A DNA stretch of 64,000 nucleotides from Lichenifustis flavocetrariae (GTDB taxonomy: Bacteria > Pseudomonadota > Alphaproteobacteria > Rhizobiales > Beijerinckiaceae): contig NZ_JAMOIM010000012.1 in assembly GCF_026130545.1 (NCBI RefSeq), forward strand, positions 1 to 64,000, in the 5' to 3' direction. The notes under the pieces are model-generated. The model did no database searches and was not told the DNA's origin. It saw only the letters and a list, made by a program, of their open reading frames with translations. Shown in pieces: positions 1 to 9,495 of the stretch; the stretch's first letter is position 1, and each line of letters begins with the position of its first letter. The position numbers and the translations under genes are program-made.

Positions 1-92
1 CGTTCGCGGCGACGCTACGACCGATGACGCCGCATGTGGAACCGCCGGTCGATCGGATGATTACAATCCGGTAATTCCACTGGCGTCCGGGA

Positions 93-476
93 ATGTGCAT
101 GGCGACGCGATCGGAAGGAAAGAAGGCGATCGTCCTCGTCGTCGAGGACGAGGCCATGCTTCGAATGGCAGCCATGGACCTGGTCGCGGATGCGGGCTTC
201 GAAGCCATCGAAGCGTCGAACGCCGACGAGGCGATACGTATCCTTGAGGCTCGGACGGACATCCACATCGTGTTCACCGACGTCGACATGCCGGGGTCGA
301 TGGACGGCATCAAGCTCGCTGAGGCCGTCCGAGGTCGATGGCCTCCAATCGAGATCATCGTGACATCGGGGCATCGGATCGTGGCCGTCGAGGACCTGCC
401 GAAAGGCAGCGTCTTCTTCGCGAAGCCTTATCGGGACGAGCAGATCGTGGCCGCGCTTCGGCGAATGGCGGCTTGA
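93..476 (+). CDS. Single-domain response regulator (CheY/FixJ-like receiver)
   Basis: A 127-residue protein that is a receiver domain only, with no output domain. The acidic pocket is in VVEDE near residue 17, the phospho-acceptor Asp sits in FTDVDMPG near residue 63, and the conserved Lys is in FFAKPY near residue 109. Such stand-alone receivers act as phosphorylation sinks or partners of sensor kinases. The gene converges on the hybrid kinase that ends at 542, so the two may form one signalling pair; this is inference. A second in-frame ATG two codons downstream (99) is possible, and neither start has a strong ribosome site. It resembles the receiver at 58507. Confidence 0.85.
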   Translation: MCMATRSEGKKAIVLVVEDEAMLRMAAMDLVADAGFEAIEASNADEAIRILEARTDIHIVFTDVDMPGSMDGIKLAEAVRGRWPPIEIIVTSGHRIVAVEDLPKGSVFFAKPYRDEQIVAALRRMAA

Positions 477-541
477 TCGGGAAGACCATTTCGCCTTGCG
501 CCGCCTAACCTGATCGAAGGAACCCTACCGTCGTTCGAGGC

Positions 542-3500
542 TCAGGCCGGAGCGAGCGTTCCCTGGCGCCAACCGGCGGCCTTGCGAAGCACGCGGGACA
601 GGTCCTCGATCGAATACGGCTTGTGAAGGAGTTCGAAGCCGAAGGTGCCGTTCTGCGCGAGCACGTGGCTGTAGCCGGACGTCAGGACCATCGGCAGGCT
701 CGGGTAGCGTCGCCGGATTTCCTGGCCGAGTTCGATCCCGTTCATGCCGGGCATGACGACGTCCGAGAACACGACGTCGAACCGATCAGGATCGCTCGCC
801 AACGCCGCGAGGGCCTCGTCGGCGTTGGCCGCGAGCAGGGTGCCGTACCCCAGTTCCTGGAGCGACAGGGTGGCGAACGAGCCGACGTCCTCGTTGTCTT
901 CCACGACCAGCACGCGGACGCCGTGGCCGTCGACCAAAGCGTCCGACGCCGTTCCGTTGGCGACCGCGTCGTTCGGCTCCGACGTGCGCGGCAGGTAGAG
1001 GCTGAACGTTGTCCCTCGCCCCACTTCGCTTTCGACCGCGACCTCGCCGCCGGACTGCTTGACGAAGCCGATGACCTGGCTGAGCCCGAGGCCGGTCCCT
1101 TGGCCGACGCCCTTGGTCGTGAAGAAGGGTTCGAAGATCCTCTCCAGGTCGGCCGCCGCGATGCCCGAGCCCGTGTCGGACATGGCGACGACCACGAAGT
1201 CCCCCTTCACGACGGGTTGGGACCGCGTCTGTGGAACGCTCGTCGCCGTCGTCACAGAAATCGTGAGCTGGCCTTCCCCGTCCATCGCGTCCCTGGCATT
1301 CACCGCGAGGTTGACGAGTGCCGTGTCGAACTGGCTGGGGTCGGCATCGACGAAGCAGGGCCGGTCGGGCAATGACGTCTCGATACGGATGCGTGACCCC
1401 GTGAGGGTCCGGACCATGTCACGGATGGTGCCGACGCTCCGGACGACGTCGAAGACTTCGGGCTTGAGCGCCTGCCGCCGCGCGAAGGCGAGCAACTGGC
1501 CGGTCAGCTTCGAGGCCCGGGTCGTCGTGTCGGAGATCGCCTGGACGTAACGCTGCCGTCGCTCCTCGGCGAGGTCGGCACGCTTCAGCAGGTCGACCGA
1601 AGAGCGGATGACGGTGAGCAGGTTGTTGAAGTCGTGCGCGACCCCGCCCGTCAGCTGGCCCACCGCTTCCATCTTCTGCGCCTGCCGAAGCTGTTCCTCG
1701 GCGAGTCGGAGCGCTTCCGTCTTTTCCTTCTCGGCCGTGACGTCCCGACCGTAGGCGTAGATGAGGTCGTCCTCGGGCGCGGCCACCCAGGACATCCAGC
1801 GATAAGTCCCGTCCTTGCGACGATACCGATTGAGGTAGGTCGGCAGCTCCTCGCCCTTGGCCTTGTCGAGGGAGCGCCCCGTCGAGGGCAAGTCATCCGG
1901 ATGGACGAAGTCGAACACGGTCAGGCCGAGCATTTCTTCGGGAGACCAGCCGAGGATCTTCTCGGCCACTGGACTGACCGAACGGAACACGCCTCTTCGG
2001 TCGATGACGACCAGGAGGTCCTGGGAATTGCGCCACACGCGGTCGCGCTCGCGTGTCCGTTCCTCGACGCGCCGTTCGAGGTCGGCATTCAGATCCCGCA
2101 GCCGGTCCTCGGCGAGCCGGCGCTCGATCGCGGCCCGGGTGCGGTCGGCGACGTTGCGCACGAAGGCGGTCTGCTCCACGCCCCAGTGCCGGGCCTTGTC
2201 GTCGTGGACATAGAACATCGCCACGAACCGGCCGTGCTCGAAGATCGGAAGGTTGATGACGGACCGGACGCCGATCGCATCGAGCGCGGACGTCTTGGCG
2301 ATCGTCCGGCGATCCGTTTCGGTGTCGTCGACGACGACCATCGCGCCTCGTTTCAACTCGTCGACGAAGGAGCCGAAATCCCGGAACGTATGCGTGCCCG
2401 CGATGCCGGCGACACCCGGAACGGCCCAGTCCTTCTCGATCGTGATGACCTCCCCGGCGAGGCTGACCGTTCCATAGCCGGCTCGACTCGCGCCCAACGT
2501 CCGGCCCATGACCTCGGCCGCCGCGAAGGCCATCTCGGCGGGATCCGTCAGGTCGCGAAGGCGATCGCCCAGGTCGAGCACGGCAAGACGTCGGGCCTCG
2601 GCCTGCTTCCGCTCCGTGATGTCGACCGACGCGCCGGGGAACCGGATGGGAGTCCCGTCGTCGTGCCGGACCAGCCGCCCCCGCGCCAGCACCCAGCGCA
2701 CGGAGCCGCCAGGCTGGAAGATGCGGTATTCGTTCGAGAACTCCTCGGCGCCGGCAAACAGACGATCCAGTTCCGCCTGGAAGTCCGGAAGGTCGTCGGG
2801 GTGGATGTTCTTGACATACTCGGACAACGGGGCGCCGCGGGCGGCCCACTCTGGATCGACAGTGTAGATCCGCGCGAAGTTCGCGTCCGCATAGATGACG
2901 TCGGCCCGCAGGTCCCAGTCCCAGATGCCCACCATGCCCGAGGCGCCGAGCGCCAGGTTCAGGCGCTCCTGGCTTCGCGCGAGCTTTTCGGCGACCTGCC
3001 TGGACGCGGTGATGTCGCGACCCACCGAGACCAGCCGTTCGGGTTCCCCATCGGGACCGAGCAGCGGCGAGATCACCACGTCCCACCACTTCGGCGTCCC
3101 CTTGTGGGTGGGACAGAACCCCTGGAACTGGCCCTTTCGTCCGGCCCGAGCCTCGGCCACGGCGTTCCGGGCGGCCTCGTTGTCCGCGCCGTTCCAGACG
3201 CGGAGCCACGACAGGCCGATGATCGCGTCGACGTCCGAGATCTCCATGGCCTCGATGCCGCCGGGGCTGACGAACAGGGTGTGCCCGTCGAGGTCGAGCA
3301 CGACGGTGCAGTCGCCGCTCGAATTGAGGATCAGCGAGTTCAGCCCCTCGGCCTCGCGCAGCGCCGCCTCGGCGTGCCGGGCCGCCGTGATGTCGCGGGA
3401 GATGGCCAGCAGCTTCTCCGGCTTGCCCTCGCCGTCCAGGATGGGCGTCACCCGCACGTCCCACCACTTCGGCGTGCCCCCGAAAGTGTCCGTCCGACCC

Positions 3501-4657
3501 TGGTAATGTCCCGTTCCACCGGCCCTCGCGGCCTCCACCGCGACGTTCGCGGTGGGGCGCAGGTCGTCGGGGCACGTGACCGGCCATGCGCGGCCACGGA
3601 GCGCCTCGAAGTCGTTGACCTCCATCGCGCGTCGGCCGCCCTCGCTCATGAAGGTCAGATTGCCGTCGAGGTCGAGCACCTGGATGCAGTCGTCCGACGA
3701 GGCGAGCACGCCTTGCAGGAACTCCTCGCTGACGCGAAGCTTCTCGTCCGCCTCGCGCCTACTGGTCTCGTCGCGCACGATCTTGATGAAGCCGATGTGC
3801 TCGCCGGCCTCGTTGCGAAGCGGCATCATCTCGCCGTTGGCCCAGAAGCGCGAGCCGTCTTTCCTGAGGTGCCAACGCTCGTCGTTGCCGCGCCCGGATT
3901 CCAGGGTGCTCCGCATCTCATGGCCGACGCGATCGGCCGCGCGATCCTCGGGCGTGAAGAAACGGTCGGCGGGTTCCCCCCGCATCTCGGCGATCGACCA
4001 GCCGAAGATCCGCTCCGCCCCGGCGTTCCAATCCGTCACGAGGCCTGCGCGATCGGTCGCGATGATCGCGAAGTCGACCGCGCTTTCCAGGATTTGACGC
4101 TGCCGGACGTCGCCTTCGCGCATCGCCCGAAGCGCGGCGTCGCGCGCCCGCATGGTGCGCCGTAGTTCCATCTGGGCCATGACCTGGCCCGCCAGTACCT
4201 CCAGCGCGGTCGCTTGGGCTGCGCTGAGCCCTTCCGGACGGGCTTTCGTGTCGATGACGCAGAGGGTCCCGAGGGCGAGGCCTTCGGGTGTCTCCAGCCG
4301 GGCCCCGGCATAGAAGCGAATGAAGGGTTCGCCGGTGACGAGCGCGTTCTCGCGGGTGCGGGGATCCGCTGTCAGATCGGGGATGACCAGGAGCCCGGGC
4401 CGGGCGAGGGCATGCCGGCAGATGGACACGTCGAGCGGCGTCTCGCACCCGTCGAATCCGGTCCGGGCCTTGAACCATTGCCGGTCGGCCGCGACGAGGC
4501 TGACGAGCGCGACCGGCGCCTGGCAGATCTGGCTCGCCAGGAGAACGATGCCGTCGAAGCCGGGCTCGGCGGGGGTGTCGAGGATGCCGTAGCCATCGAG
4601 GATCGAGAGGCGTCTCGACTCGTCGGCGTTGGCGTCGCGGGTTTCAACCATCCGCAT
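542..4657 (-). CDS. Multi-PAS/GAF hybrid sensor histidine kinase
   Basis: A protein of about 1,370 residues. Order of domains: N-terminal GAF (about 20-170), four PAS domains (about 180-690, two of them near-duplicates containing PKWWDV), a second GAF (about 690-840), a fifth PAS (about 850-985), HisKA with the phospho-His in [11 protein letters not shown], HATPase_c with DTGSGI and GTGLGLS boxes, and a C-terminal receiver with VVEDN and [11 protein letters not shown]. It should autophosphorylate in response to small-molecule, redox or light cues and pass phosphate to its own receiver. No transmembrane segment is evident, so it is probably cytosolic. The reading frame extends to 4702, but the ATG at 4657 (MRMVETRD) lies inside the end of the upstream RHH gene and fits translational coupling better. 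Ligands cannot be predicted. Confidence 0.88.
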   Translation of the reverse strand: MRMVETRDANADESRRLSILDGYGILDTPAEPGFDGIVLLASQICQAPVALVSLVAADRQWFKARTGFDGCETPLDVSICRHALARPGLLVIPDLTADPRTRENALVTGEPFIRFYAGARLETPEGLALGTLCVIDTKARPEGLSAAQATALEVLAGQVMAQMELRRTMRARDAALRAMREGDVRQRQILESAVDFAIIATDRAGLVTDWNAGAERIFGWSIAEMRGEPADRFFTPEDRAADRVGHEMRSTLESGRGNDERWHLRKDGSRFWANGEMMPLRNEAGEHIGFIKIVRDETSRREADEKLRVSEEFLQGVLASSDDCIQVLDLDGNLTFMSEGGRRAMEVNDFEALRGRAWPVTCPDDLRPTANVAVEAARAGGTGHYQGRTDTFGGTPKWWDVRVTPILDGEGKPEKLLAISRDITAARHAEAALREAEGLNSLILNSSGDCTVVLDLDGHTLFVSPGGIEAMEISDVDAIIGLSWLRVWNGADNEAARNAVAEARAGRKGQFQGFCPTHKGTPKWWDVVISPLLGPDGEPERLVSVGRDITASRQVAEKLARSQERLNLALGASGMVGIWDWDLRADVIYADANFARIYTVDPEWAARGAPLSEYVKNIHPDDLPDFQAELDRLFAGAEEFSNEYRIFQPGGSVRWVLARGRLVRHDDGTPIRFPGASVDITERKQAEARRLAVLDLGDRLRDLTDPAEMAFAAAEVMGRTLGASRAGYGTVSLAGEVITIEKDWAVPGVAGIAGTHTFRDFGSFVDELKRGAMVVVDDTETDRRTIAKTSALDAIGVRSVINLPIFEHGRFVAMFYVHDDKARHWGVEQTAFVRNVADRTRAAIERRLAEDRLRDLNADLERRVEERTRERDRVWRNSQDLLVVIDRRGVFRSVSPVAEKILGWSPEEMLGLTVFDFVHPDDLPSTGRSLDKAKGEELPTYLNRYRRKDGTYRWMSWVAAPEDDLIYAYGRDVTAEKEKTEALRLAEEQLRQAQKMEAVGQLTGGVAHDFNNLLTVIRSSVDLLKRADLAEERRQRYVQAISDTTTRASKLTGQLLAFARRQALKPEVFDVVRSVGTIRDMVRTLTGSRIRIETSLPDRPCFVDADPSQFDTALVNLAVNARDAMDGEGQLTISVTTATSVPQTRSQPVVKGDFVVVAMSDTGSGIAAADLERIFEPFFTTKGVGQGTGLGLSQVIGFVKQSGGEVAVESEVGRGTTFSLYLPRTSEPNDAVANGTASDALVDGHGVRVLVVEDNEDVGSFATLSLQELGYGTLLAANADEALAALASDPDRFDVVFSDVVMPGMNGIELGQEIRRRYPSLPMVLTSGYSHVLAQNGTFGFELLHKPYSIEDLSRVLRKAAGWRQGTLAPA

Positions 4658-4835
4658 CGGCCCGGCGACTGACGTCCGCATGGAGCTTTTGCATGTCATC
4701 ACGCTCCATCAGCTTGCGTAGGCTGTCGCGGACGACGTCGCTGGCGGTCGGATGGTGCCCGGCGACGACCTTGTCGCGGACGTACCTGACGAGCCGTTCG
4801 TTGAGCACGACGTGAAGGGTATATTTCGCGGGCAT
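4644..4835 (-). CDS. Orphan ParD-like ribbon-helix-helix antitoxin-type protein
   Basis: About 63 residues; KYTLHVVLNERLVRYV followed by ASDVVRDSLRKL is the ribbon-helix-helix pattern of ParD/CopG antitoxins, which bind operators as dimers and neutralise ParE. No ParE-type toxin gene lies next to it; instead its 3' end overlaps the start of the large hybrid kinase. It may therefore be a repurposed repressor of the kinase gene. An upstream ATG at 4850 would add five residues. An operator-like inverted repeat lies about 130 bp upstream. Confidence 0.7.
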   Translation of the reverse strand: MPAKYTLHVVLNERLVRYVRDKVVAGHHPTASDVVRDSLRKLMERDDMQKLHADVSRRADADG

Positions 4836-4980
4836 GAGCGGAATTACCATGGGTCCACAAAGGTGTCACCCAAGCGCCGCGCCACATCGGTTCTTCCGGA
4901 AGGCCCTGCACGTCAGGACGTGACGGCCTCGCAAGTCACGGGCCCCATCGCCAGATGGAAGTTTATGACCTCGCCTGGTT

Positions 4981-4999
4981 TGTATCAGGAAACGCTACC
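4981..4999. promoter_or_regulatory. Degenerate copy of the 19-bp operator-like repeat
   Basis: TGTATC-N7-GCTACC. The right half-site matches the two better copies at 6546 and 8191 exactly, while the left half is degenerate. It lies in the 208-bp gap upstream of the leftward RHH-kinase operon. Calling it an operator is inference from recurrence and position. Confidence 0.4.
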
Positions 5000-5058
5000 T
5001 GCTTTCGGCTGTGACCAACGTTGACGACGAGGCCGGGCCCGTGCCGAACGATTGAACT

Positions 5059-5700
5059 TCAAGACCGGATCGGCCGGCTGATCGGGATGGACCTCTTGAA
5101 CTCGTCGGCCGCCCGAACGAACGGCTCGACGGCCTTCAAAGCCCCGATGGCGACCGCCCGGTCCCACAGCAGGCCGATGTCCTCCCCGTGCCGTACGTAA
5201 TCGTGCAGGGCCTTCATCGCGGGCTCGTCGCCGTAAACCTTGCGGAGGCGTAGAACGTCAGCGGTCGTCCGCGCCTTGTCGGTGATCCGCATCCGGGCGC
5301 CGCCGATCATGTGGGTCTCGATGCCGACCGTCATCAACGGACCTGACCACCCGACCGAGCGAAGCGTCGGCCCCCTGGTCCTGCGGGTCAGCTTCGGGTC
5401 GACGGCCAGCCATAACTGCCAGGGCAGTTCGTCGCTGATGTCGTGGAAGAGGCAGGCGCTGTACATGCAGATGATCGCGCTGGGGTGCAGCAGACAGGCC
5501 GCCCCGTAGGACAGCCATTCGAAGTGCTCGCTCAGGCCGGCCATCGAGATCCACACGCCGTCGATGACCTCGATGGCGCGCTCCTCCTTGGCCGCTTGCG
5601 CCAGCGCCCCGCGCGGCACGCCGGCCCGGACGATCTCCCGAACCGTGTGCAGGTTGTCGTCCGCGAGGACGGCGTCCAGGCGAGATTGCTCGTCCCTCAT
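5059..5700 (-). CDS. AbiEi-like antitoxin / transcriptional regulator (type IV TA family)
   Basis: A 213-residue protein. The N-terminal 50 residues (TVREIVRAGVPRGAL... IEVIDGVWIS) form the winged-helix typical of AbiEi antitoxins. The rest (ICMYSACLFHDISDELP, ...ITDKARTTADVLRLRKVYG) matches the AbiEi C-terminal antitoxin region, where these proteins repress their own operon and counter an AbiEii nucleotidyltransferase toxin. The start is set by an ATGA overlap with the upstream gene. No intact AbiEii toxin is next to it; the two preceding small genes take the toxin's place. Family assignment is by pattern recognition. Confidence 0.72.
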   Translation of the reverse strand: MRDEQSRLDAVLADDNLHTVREIVRAGVPRGALAQAAKEERAIEVIDGVWISMAGLSEHFEWLSYGAACLLHPSAIICMYSACLFHDISDELPWQLWLAVDPKLTRRTRGPTLRSVGWSGPLMTVGIETHMIGGARMRITDKARTTADVLRLRKVYGDEPAMKALHDYVRHGEDIGLLWDRAVAIGALKAVEPFVRAADEFKRSIPISRPIRS

Positions 5701-6029
5701 CGCGTGTCCCCTTCGCCTGGCACCTCGGGCGTCCTCGGTTGGCCGGTGGTCCATTCCCAGAAGCGGAACAGCATCTCGTCATGCAGGCGCGCCCGCACGG
5801 CAGTGATGGATTGCATGACGGTGACGCCGACCCGGACCCGCGCCCAACGTTCCGTCTCGGTCGCGGCTTCAACGACGGGCGGCAGGGACTCGGTCATGCT
5901 CCAATGGCCGAGATAGGCCTGCAAAGGTTCGTCCGGGCGGATGCCTTCGGCCCGGCACCCATGAACGAAATGCCAGAGCGGCGACATGGCGCGGCCGGCG
6001 CCGTCGACGGTGAACCGGGCGTCAGGCAT
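5697..6029 (-). CDS. Small protein of unknown function in AbiEi operon
   Basis: 110 residues with no domain I can name. It is rich in Trp and charged residues (FRFWEWTTG near the C-terminus) and predicted soluble. It overlaps the upstream 82-residue gene by TGATG and the downstream AbiEi-like gene by ATGA, so the three are almost certainly co-translated. Position suggests a toxin or toxin partner in a modified abortive-infection module, but nothing in the sequence proves this. Confidence 0.55.
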   Translation of the reverse strand: MPDARFTVDGAGRAMSPLWHFVHGCRAEGIRPDEPLQAYLGHWSMTESLPPVVEAATETERWARVRVGVTVMQSITAVRARLHDEMLFRFWEWTTGQPRTPEVPGEGDTR

Positions 6030-6277
6030 CACGCGCCTCCCCGGGCACGTGCCGAGCCCATCCCATTGCGGCGTCGGCCAGGTCGCTCTGCTGACCGCCG
6101 GACGGCATCCACGATCCTGAGGCGCCGGGTTCCCTCCGCGATGGCCCCAACCAACACCACGGCAACAAGAAGTCCGGTCGCATCTAAGTCGACATCGTGC
6201 ACGCCGTGCAGCCGCGCGCCGAACGCCTCGCGCAGCACGCCCCCGAAACGCCCGAGGGCGTCGTCTTCGATGTCCAT
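6029..6277 (-). CDS. Small protein, possibly a degenerate nucleotidyltransferase domain
   Basis: 82 residues. The stretch FGARLHG...VDLDATGLLVAVVLVG is reminiscent of minimal nucleotidyltransferase domains (FGSRARG...DIDLLVV), but the GS motif is GA and the catalytic Asp-x-Asp spacing is abnormal, so it would be inactive if related. It is the first gene of the three-gene AbiEi operon and overlaps the next start. The resemblance is weak, and an unrelated small protein is equally possible. Confidence 0.4.
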   Translation of the reverse strand: MDIEDDALGRFGGVLREAFGARLHGVHDVDLDATGLLVAVVLVGAIAEGTRRLRIVDAVRRSAERPGRRRNGMGSARARGGA

Positions 6278-6545
6278 GCCGATGTCCGTTCAAGAAGGGC
6301 CGTCAAGGCGGCCTGATGCGACCCCGGCAGCGACCGCGTGGTCATGCCGGCCCGCCGCGCCGATCGAGGGGACGGTGACGGGCGGAAGCGATCTTGCCGA
6401 GCCCGATGGGCTTCAGCGCATGATCAGCGAGGTATGTTCGTGCAGGTCAGGCGAAAGGAAAGCTGCAAGGGGCGGCCTTCTCTGTTGGCGCCGGGCGGCG
6501 ATCGTTTGATCCGTCCCGGCCTCGGAGTCAAGGAAGATCCAGTTC

Positions 6546-6564
6546 GGTAGCAAATAGCGCTACC
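6546..6564. promoter_or_regulatory. 19-bp operator-like inverted repeat GGTAGC-N7-GCTACC
   Basis: A perfect 6-bp inverted repeat separated by 7 bp. It overlaps the stop codon (6560-6562) of the DUF429 gene and precedes the AbiEi operon by about 270 bp. Related copies lie at 8191 and, degenerate, at 4981, each upstream of a leftward operon. A dimeric regulator, perhaps the KfrA-like protein at 7393, could bind it; that is inference. Confidence 0.5.
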
Positions 6565-7396
6565 TGGCACCCGTCATAGTGTAAGGGACGCGTCGTTCAT
6601 AGGCTGCCGCCGCAAGGCGTGTTCGCGCCGCAGCGCTGGTCGGCGTGACGATGTACCCGGTCGTGAGGTCACCGATCATCGCTGAAGCGTCAGGTTCATC
6701 GAGGCGCCAGCGCACCGCCACCAACATGCAGATGAGGGCGTCCAACCGGTCTTGGTCCCCCTTCGTGGGTCGGTCTGACGCTCTCAAATTTGCGAGCCAT
6801 GTGTCCGCCTCGTGACAACCAAGGCGGGTTGCTTCGGACATGACGACCGTGATGACGCGCTGCCAGTGTTCCAGGCGGAACGTGGCCCGACGACCCGGGT
6901 TGTAGCGTGGGCCGGCCAAGCGACCGAAGAACTCGTCCGCGAGCGAAGGAAAGGCGAGCGCGGGAAAGACCTCCATCAGGTGCAAGCCTGTCATTGCGGT
7001 CCTTACGGCCAATGGGTCCTCGACGGCGCCCAGGCCCGATAGGAACCGCCACACGGGAGCGCCGTCGTCGAACATGCCGCGCCGGCCACGGTTGGCCGGC
7101 TGGACGCCGCCGCCGACCCAGGAAACCAAGGTCGCAGCGACCTTCTCGACAGGACGCATGCCCGTGGCGTTCGGCACGATGGTCGGCTGATCGAGAGCCA
7201 ACAGAGTCGGTCCCGCCCTGTTGGGCAGAGCGCGGATGAACTCCAATGCGGCGGCGAAGCCGACGAGACGAGGTGCGAGGAAGCCGCTGAACACCGACCC
7301 GTCGAAGTGGATCGAGCAGATGGCGCCAGGCGCCTTCGAATTGTCGGCCCAGGCCGAATCGAACCCGATGAATGTGGCCGGCGATCCCGCCGTCAC
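6560..7396 (-). CDS. DUF429 family protein (predicted RNase H-fold nuclease)
   Basis: 278 residues. The N-terminal FIGFDSAWADN and later LLALDQPTIVPN segments place acidic residues as in DUF429 proteins, a family predicted to share the RNase H-like fold and to act on nucleic acid; biochemical function is not established. The C-terminal half has conserved Glu/Asp positions (MEVFPALAFP, QDRLDALICML) typical of the family. It overlaps the upstream KfrA-like gene by ATGA, forming a two-gene operon. Placement in an island rich in defence genes suggests a nucleic-acid-targeting role, which is inference. Confidence 0.72.
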   Translation of the reverse strand: MTAGSPATFIGFDSAWADNSKAPGAICSIHFDGSVFSGFLAPRLVGFAAALEFIRALPNRAGPTLLALDQPTIVPNATGMRPVEKVAATLVSWVGGGVQPANRGRRGMFDDGAPVWRFLSGLGAVEDPLAVRTAMTGLHLMEVFPALAFPSLADEFFGRLAGPRYNPGRRATFRLEHWQRVITVVMSEATRLGCHEADTWLANLRASDRPTKGDQDRLDALICMLVAVRWRLDEPDASAMIGDLTTGYIVTPTSAAARTRLAAAAYERRVPYTMTGAR

Positions 7397-8127
7397 GCAG
7401 CCTTCACGCGGCCCTTGGCGTCCGGTCTCAATCGGAACCGCTTAACGGGCGGGTCTCCCTCGGCACGCGGTTCCGCCTCGAACAGCTTCTCATGGTCTTC
7501 GCGCATCAGGATCTTCTTCCTGATCGTGGCCTCCGTGAGGGGCTCCACATGGAACCTCGCCTCGCGACGCAGTCCCTCGTCCAAATCGACGAGCATCTCT
7601 TTGGGGGTCTTCCACTCGTTGGGCACCATCAGACCCGCGATCTCAAGCACGACGCGATCCCAAAATTCTTCGGACCGACGCCGTTGGAGGAGCTTCTCGG
7701 CCCTCAATTCCTTGCGCAACGTGACGATCTGCACACTCATTTGTCCGGCCACCGCGAGGTGGCCGTCTGCCAGGGCAAGCGCTTCGTTTCTGAGTTCGAA
7801 GGCGTAGCGCCGCTGCGAGTCAAGCTTCTCGATTTTTGAATCGAACTCCGCCCTGATCTTCTGCGTCGCCCTCTTCCAAATGAGCATCAACCTCAAGTCT
7901 ATCTTCTGATGTTCTTCCAGCGCGAATCCCTTCCTCGCCAGCCTGAACTCGATCCTCTGATCCTTCCAGCGCTGCAACGACCGGCCCACGTCACGGTGAG
8001 AGCCACCGTTGGGGAGGGCCTGGATCAACGTTCGTATCGACACGTCGCCTTCCTCGCCGAACAACCTGTCGGCAAGCGGGAAGATCGCTTTGTCCTTCTT
8101 CTCGTCCTTTTTCCTGTTCTCGGCCAT
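7393..8127 (-). CDS. KfrA-like DNA-binding protein with coiled coil
   Basis: 244 residues. Residues about 28-62 (VSIRTLIQALPNGG...VGRSLQRWKDQR) resemble the winged-helix N-terminus of plasmid KfrA-type proteins. It is followed by a long highly charged helical region (about 75-150), probably coiled coil, and a basic C-terminus (RFRLRPDAKGRVKAA). KfrA proteins repress their own promoter at inverted-repeat operators, and a 19-bp inverted repeat lies 64 bp upstream of this start. It is first in an operon with the DUF429 gene. The family link is moderate; a plain DNA-binding coiled-coil protein is the fallback. Confidence 0.55.
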   Translation of the reverse strand: MAENRKKDEKKDKAIFPLADRLFGEEGDVSIRTLIQALPNGGSHRDVGRSLQRWKDQRIEFRLARKGFALEEHQKIDLRLMLIWKRATQKIRAEFDSKIEKLDSQRRYAFELRNEALALADGHLAVAGQMSVQIVTLRKELRAEKLLQRRRSEEFWDRVVLEIAGLMVPNEWKTPKEMLVDLDEGLRREARFHVEPLTEATIRKKILMREDHEKLFEAEPRAEGDPPVKRFRLRPDAKGRVKAA

Positions 8128-8474
8128 GGCGACACCTCCACAGGGAGCCTGCCACCGGCAGCTGAGGAAAGCGTGAAGCCGTGGGAAACAGGTAGCGCAA
8201 CCCGTTACCGACCCGGTGTGTCGACGATCGTTCGAACGATGCGTTCACCATGTCTTCGCTCCCGATTTGTCGCCCGTCGATGCATGGACTATTTCCGATC
8301 GCATGACATCGCCCGCCACAAAGAACCGCCTGAAAGGCAGCGCCATCACGCGCCGCCGTCGCGGCCGCGCGTCGACGATATCGGGCGTCTGATCGACGGC
8401 TCGGCCGTCACCGTTCGTCCCCCCTCGTCATTTCGTCGCCGAATCCCGCACTCGCGACCTCAATGGAGGCCTCT
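8128..8474. other. Intergenic region between divergent operons
   Basis: No convincing gene in 347 bp. It contains the operator-like repeat at 8191-8209 and a perfect 14-bp palindrome (ATCGTTCGAACGAT) at 8227-8240, plus the ribosome site GGAGG (8465-8469) for the metallophosphoesterase. It must hold the divergent promoters for the leftward KfrA-like operon and the rightward phosphoesterase gene. Confidence 0.6.
8191..8209. promoter_or_regulatory. 19-bp operator-like inverted repeat GGTAGC-N7-GTTACC
   Basis: A near-perfect inverted repeat (one mismatch) with the same 7-bp spacer as the copy at 6546. It sits 64 bp upstream of the KfrA-like gene start, a typical position for an autoregulatory operator. 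Confidence 0.5.
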
Positions 8475-9275
8475 ATGCCTCGCTTCTGGACGTTCTCAGA
8501 CTTGCATCAAAACTGGGCCGACAACGCCTGGGACCCCTCACGTTGCGTGCCGCCCGGCGGCTTCGACGCCTTGCTCGTCGCTGGGGACGTGCATTCGCCG
8601 CTGACGGCGGCGCTCGATTGGCTGCACGCCCGTTTCCCGGGAACCAAGGTCCTGTACACGCCGGGCAATCACGACCATTGGACGGACGCCAACCGCGACG
8701 ACAAATTCACCTTCGCCGACCAGATCGCTTGGGGGCGGGATCTCGCCGCGCGTTACGGCATCGACCTTCTGATTGACGACACCGTCACGGTCGACGGCGT
8801 CAGGGTGATCGGCACGACGCTCTGGACCGACTTGGCCCTAGGGCCGGCGCCGTTCGCCCATGCCGCCAAGCACGCCCAACGCACGATGTTCGACTACCGG
8901 CGCATCAGGCGCCGGTCGGCGGGGCCCCACAAATACGTTCGGACGGGAGACTTGCTCGCCGTGCACCGGACGAGCCTTGCCTACGTCACCGACCGTATGT
9001 CGCAGCCGCATGACGGCCCGACCGTTGTCATGACGCACCATGCGCCATCGGCACGGTCCCTGAACGCGGACGTGAAGGACTTGCCGTGGTGCTACGCCAC
9101 CGCGCTCGATGACCTCATCGTCACCGCGAAGCCGGACGTCTGGGTGCACGGTCACGTGCACGGCAGGTTCGACTACCGGATCGGCGACACCCGCATCGTG
9201 TGCAACGCGCTGGGCAACCGCGAGCAGGCGTCGCGGAAGGTGTTCGATCCGACGTTGGTCATCGATCTCCCTTGA
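8475..9275 (+). CDS. Calcineurin-like metallophosphoesterase
   Basis: 266 residues containing the full set of metallophosphoesterase motifs: SDLH, GDVH, GNHD, MTHHAP and GHVHGR, which bind the di-metal centre. The substrate cannot be told from sequence; members cleave phosphoesters in nucleotides, cyclic nucleotides, proteins or DNA. The ATG at 8475 is preferred over 8463 because GGAGG ends 5 nt before it. It stands alone, divergent from the KfrA-like operon. A role in nucleotide metabolism within the island is possible but not shown. Confidence 0.85.
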   Translation: MPRFWTFSDLHQNWADNAWDPSRCVPPGGFDALLVAGDVHSPLTAALDWLHARFPGTKVLYTPGNHDHWTDANRDDKFTFADQIAWGRDLAARYGIDLLIDDTVTVDGVRVIGTTLWTDLALGPAPFAHAAKHAQRTMFDYRRIRRRSAGPHKYVRTGDLLAVHRTSLAYVTDRMSQPHDGPTVVMTHHAPSARSLNADVKDLPWCYATALDDLIVTAKPDVWVHGHVHGRFDYRIGDTRIVCNALGNREQASRKVFDPTLVIDLP

Positions 9276-9495
9276 AAGAGCCTTGGCGGGAGGATTCCCG
9301 CCAAGCTTCCTGGCCTCCAATGGCCGTTGACTCGAATCGAACCGTTCGGCATTCGTTCCTCATGACCCACGTTGCGACACACCTGCGGACCCCCCGGATA
9401 TCGGCGCATCACGCGACCGAATCCGCCTTCGCATGTCCCCCTGCGTAGCCGGCCAAGCCACCATTAAGGGGGACGCATGATCAGCGTGGTCCCCA

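Noticed and set aside
1634-4165. An 843-codon open frame on the plus strand across the sensor kinase
   Set aside because: It is antisense to clear PAS, HisKA and receiver motifs; long antisense frames are expected at this GC content.
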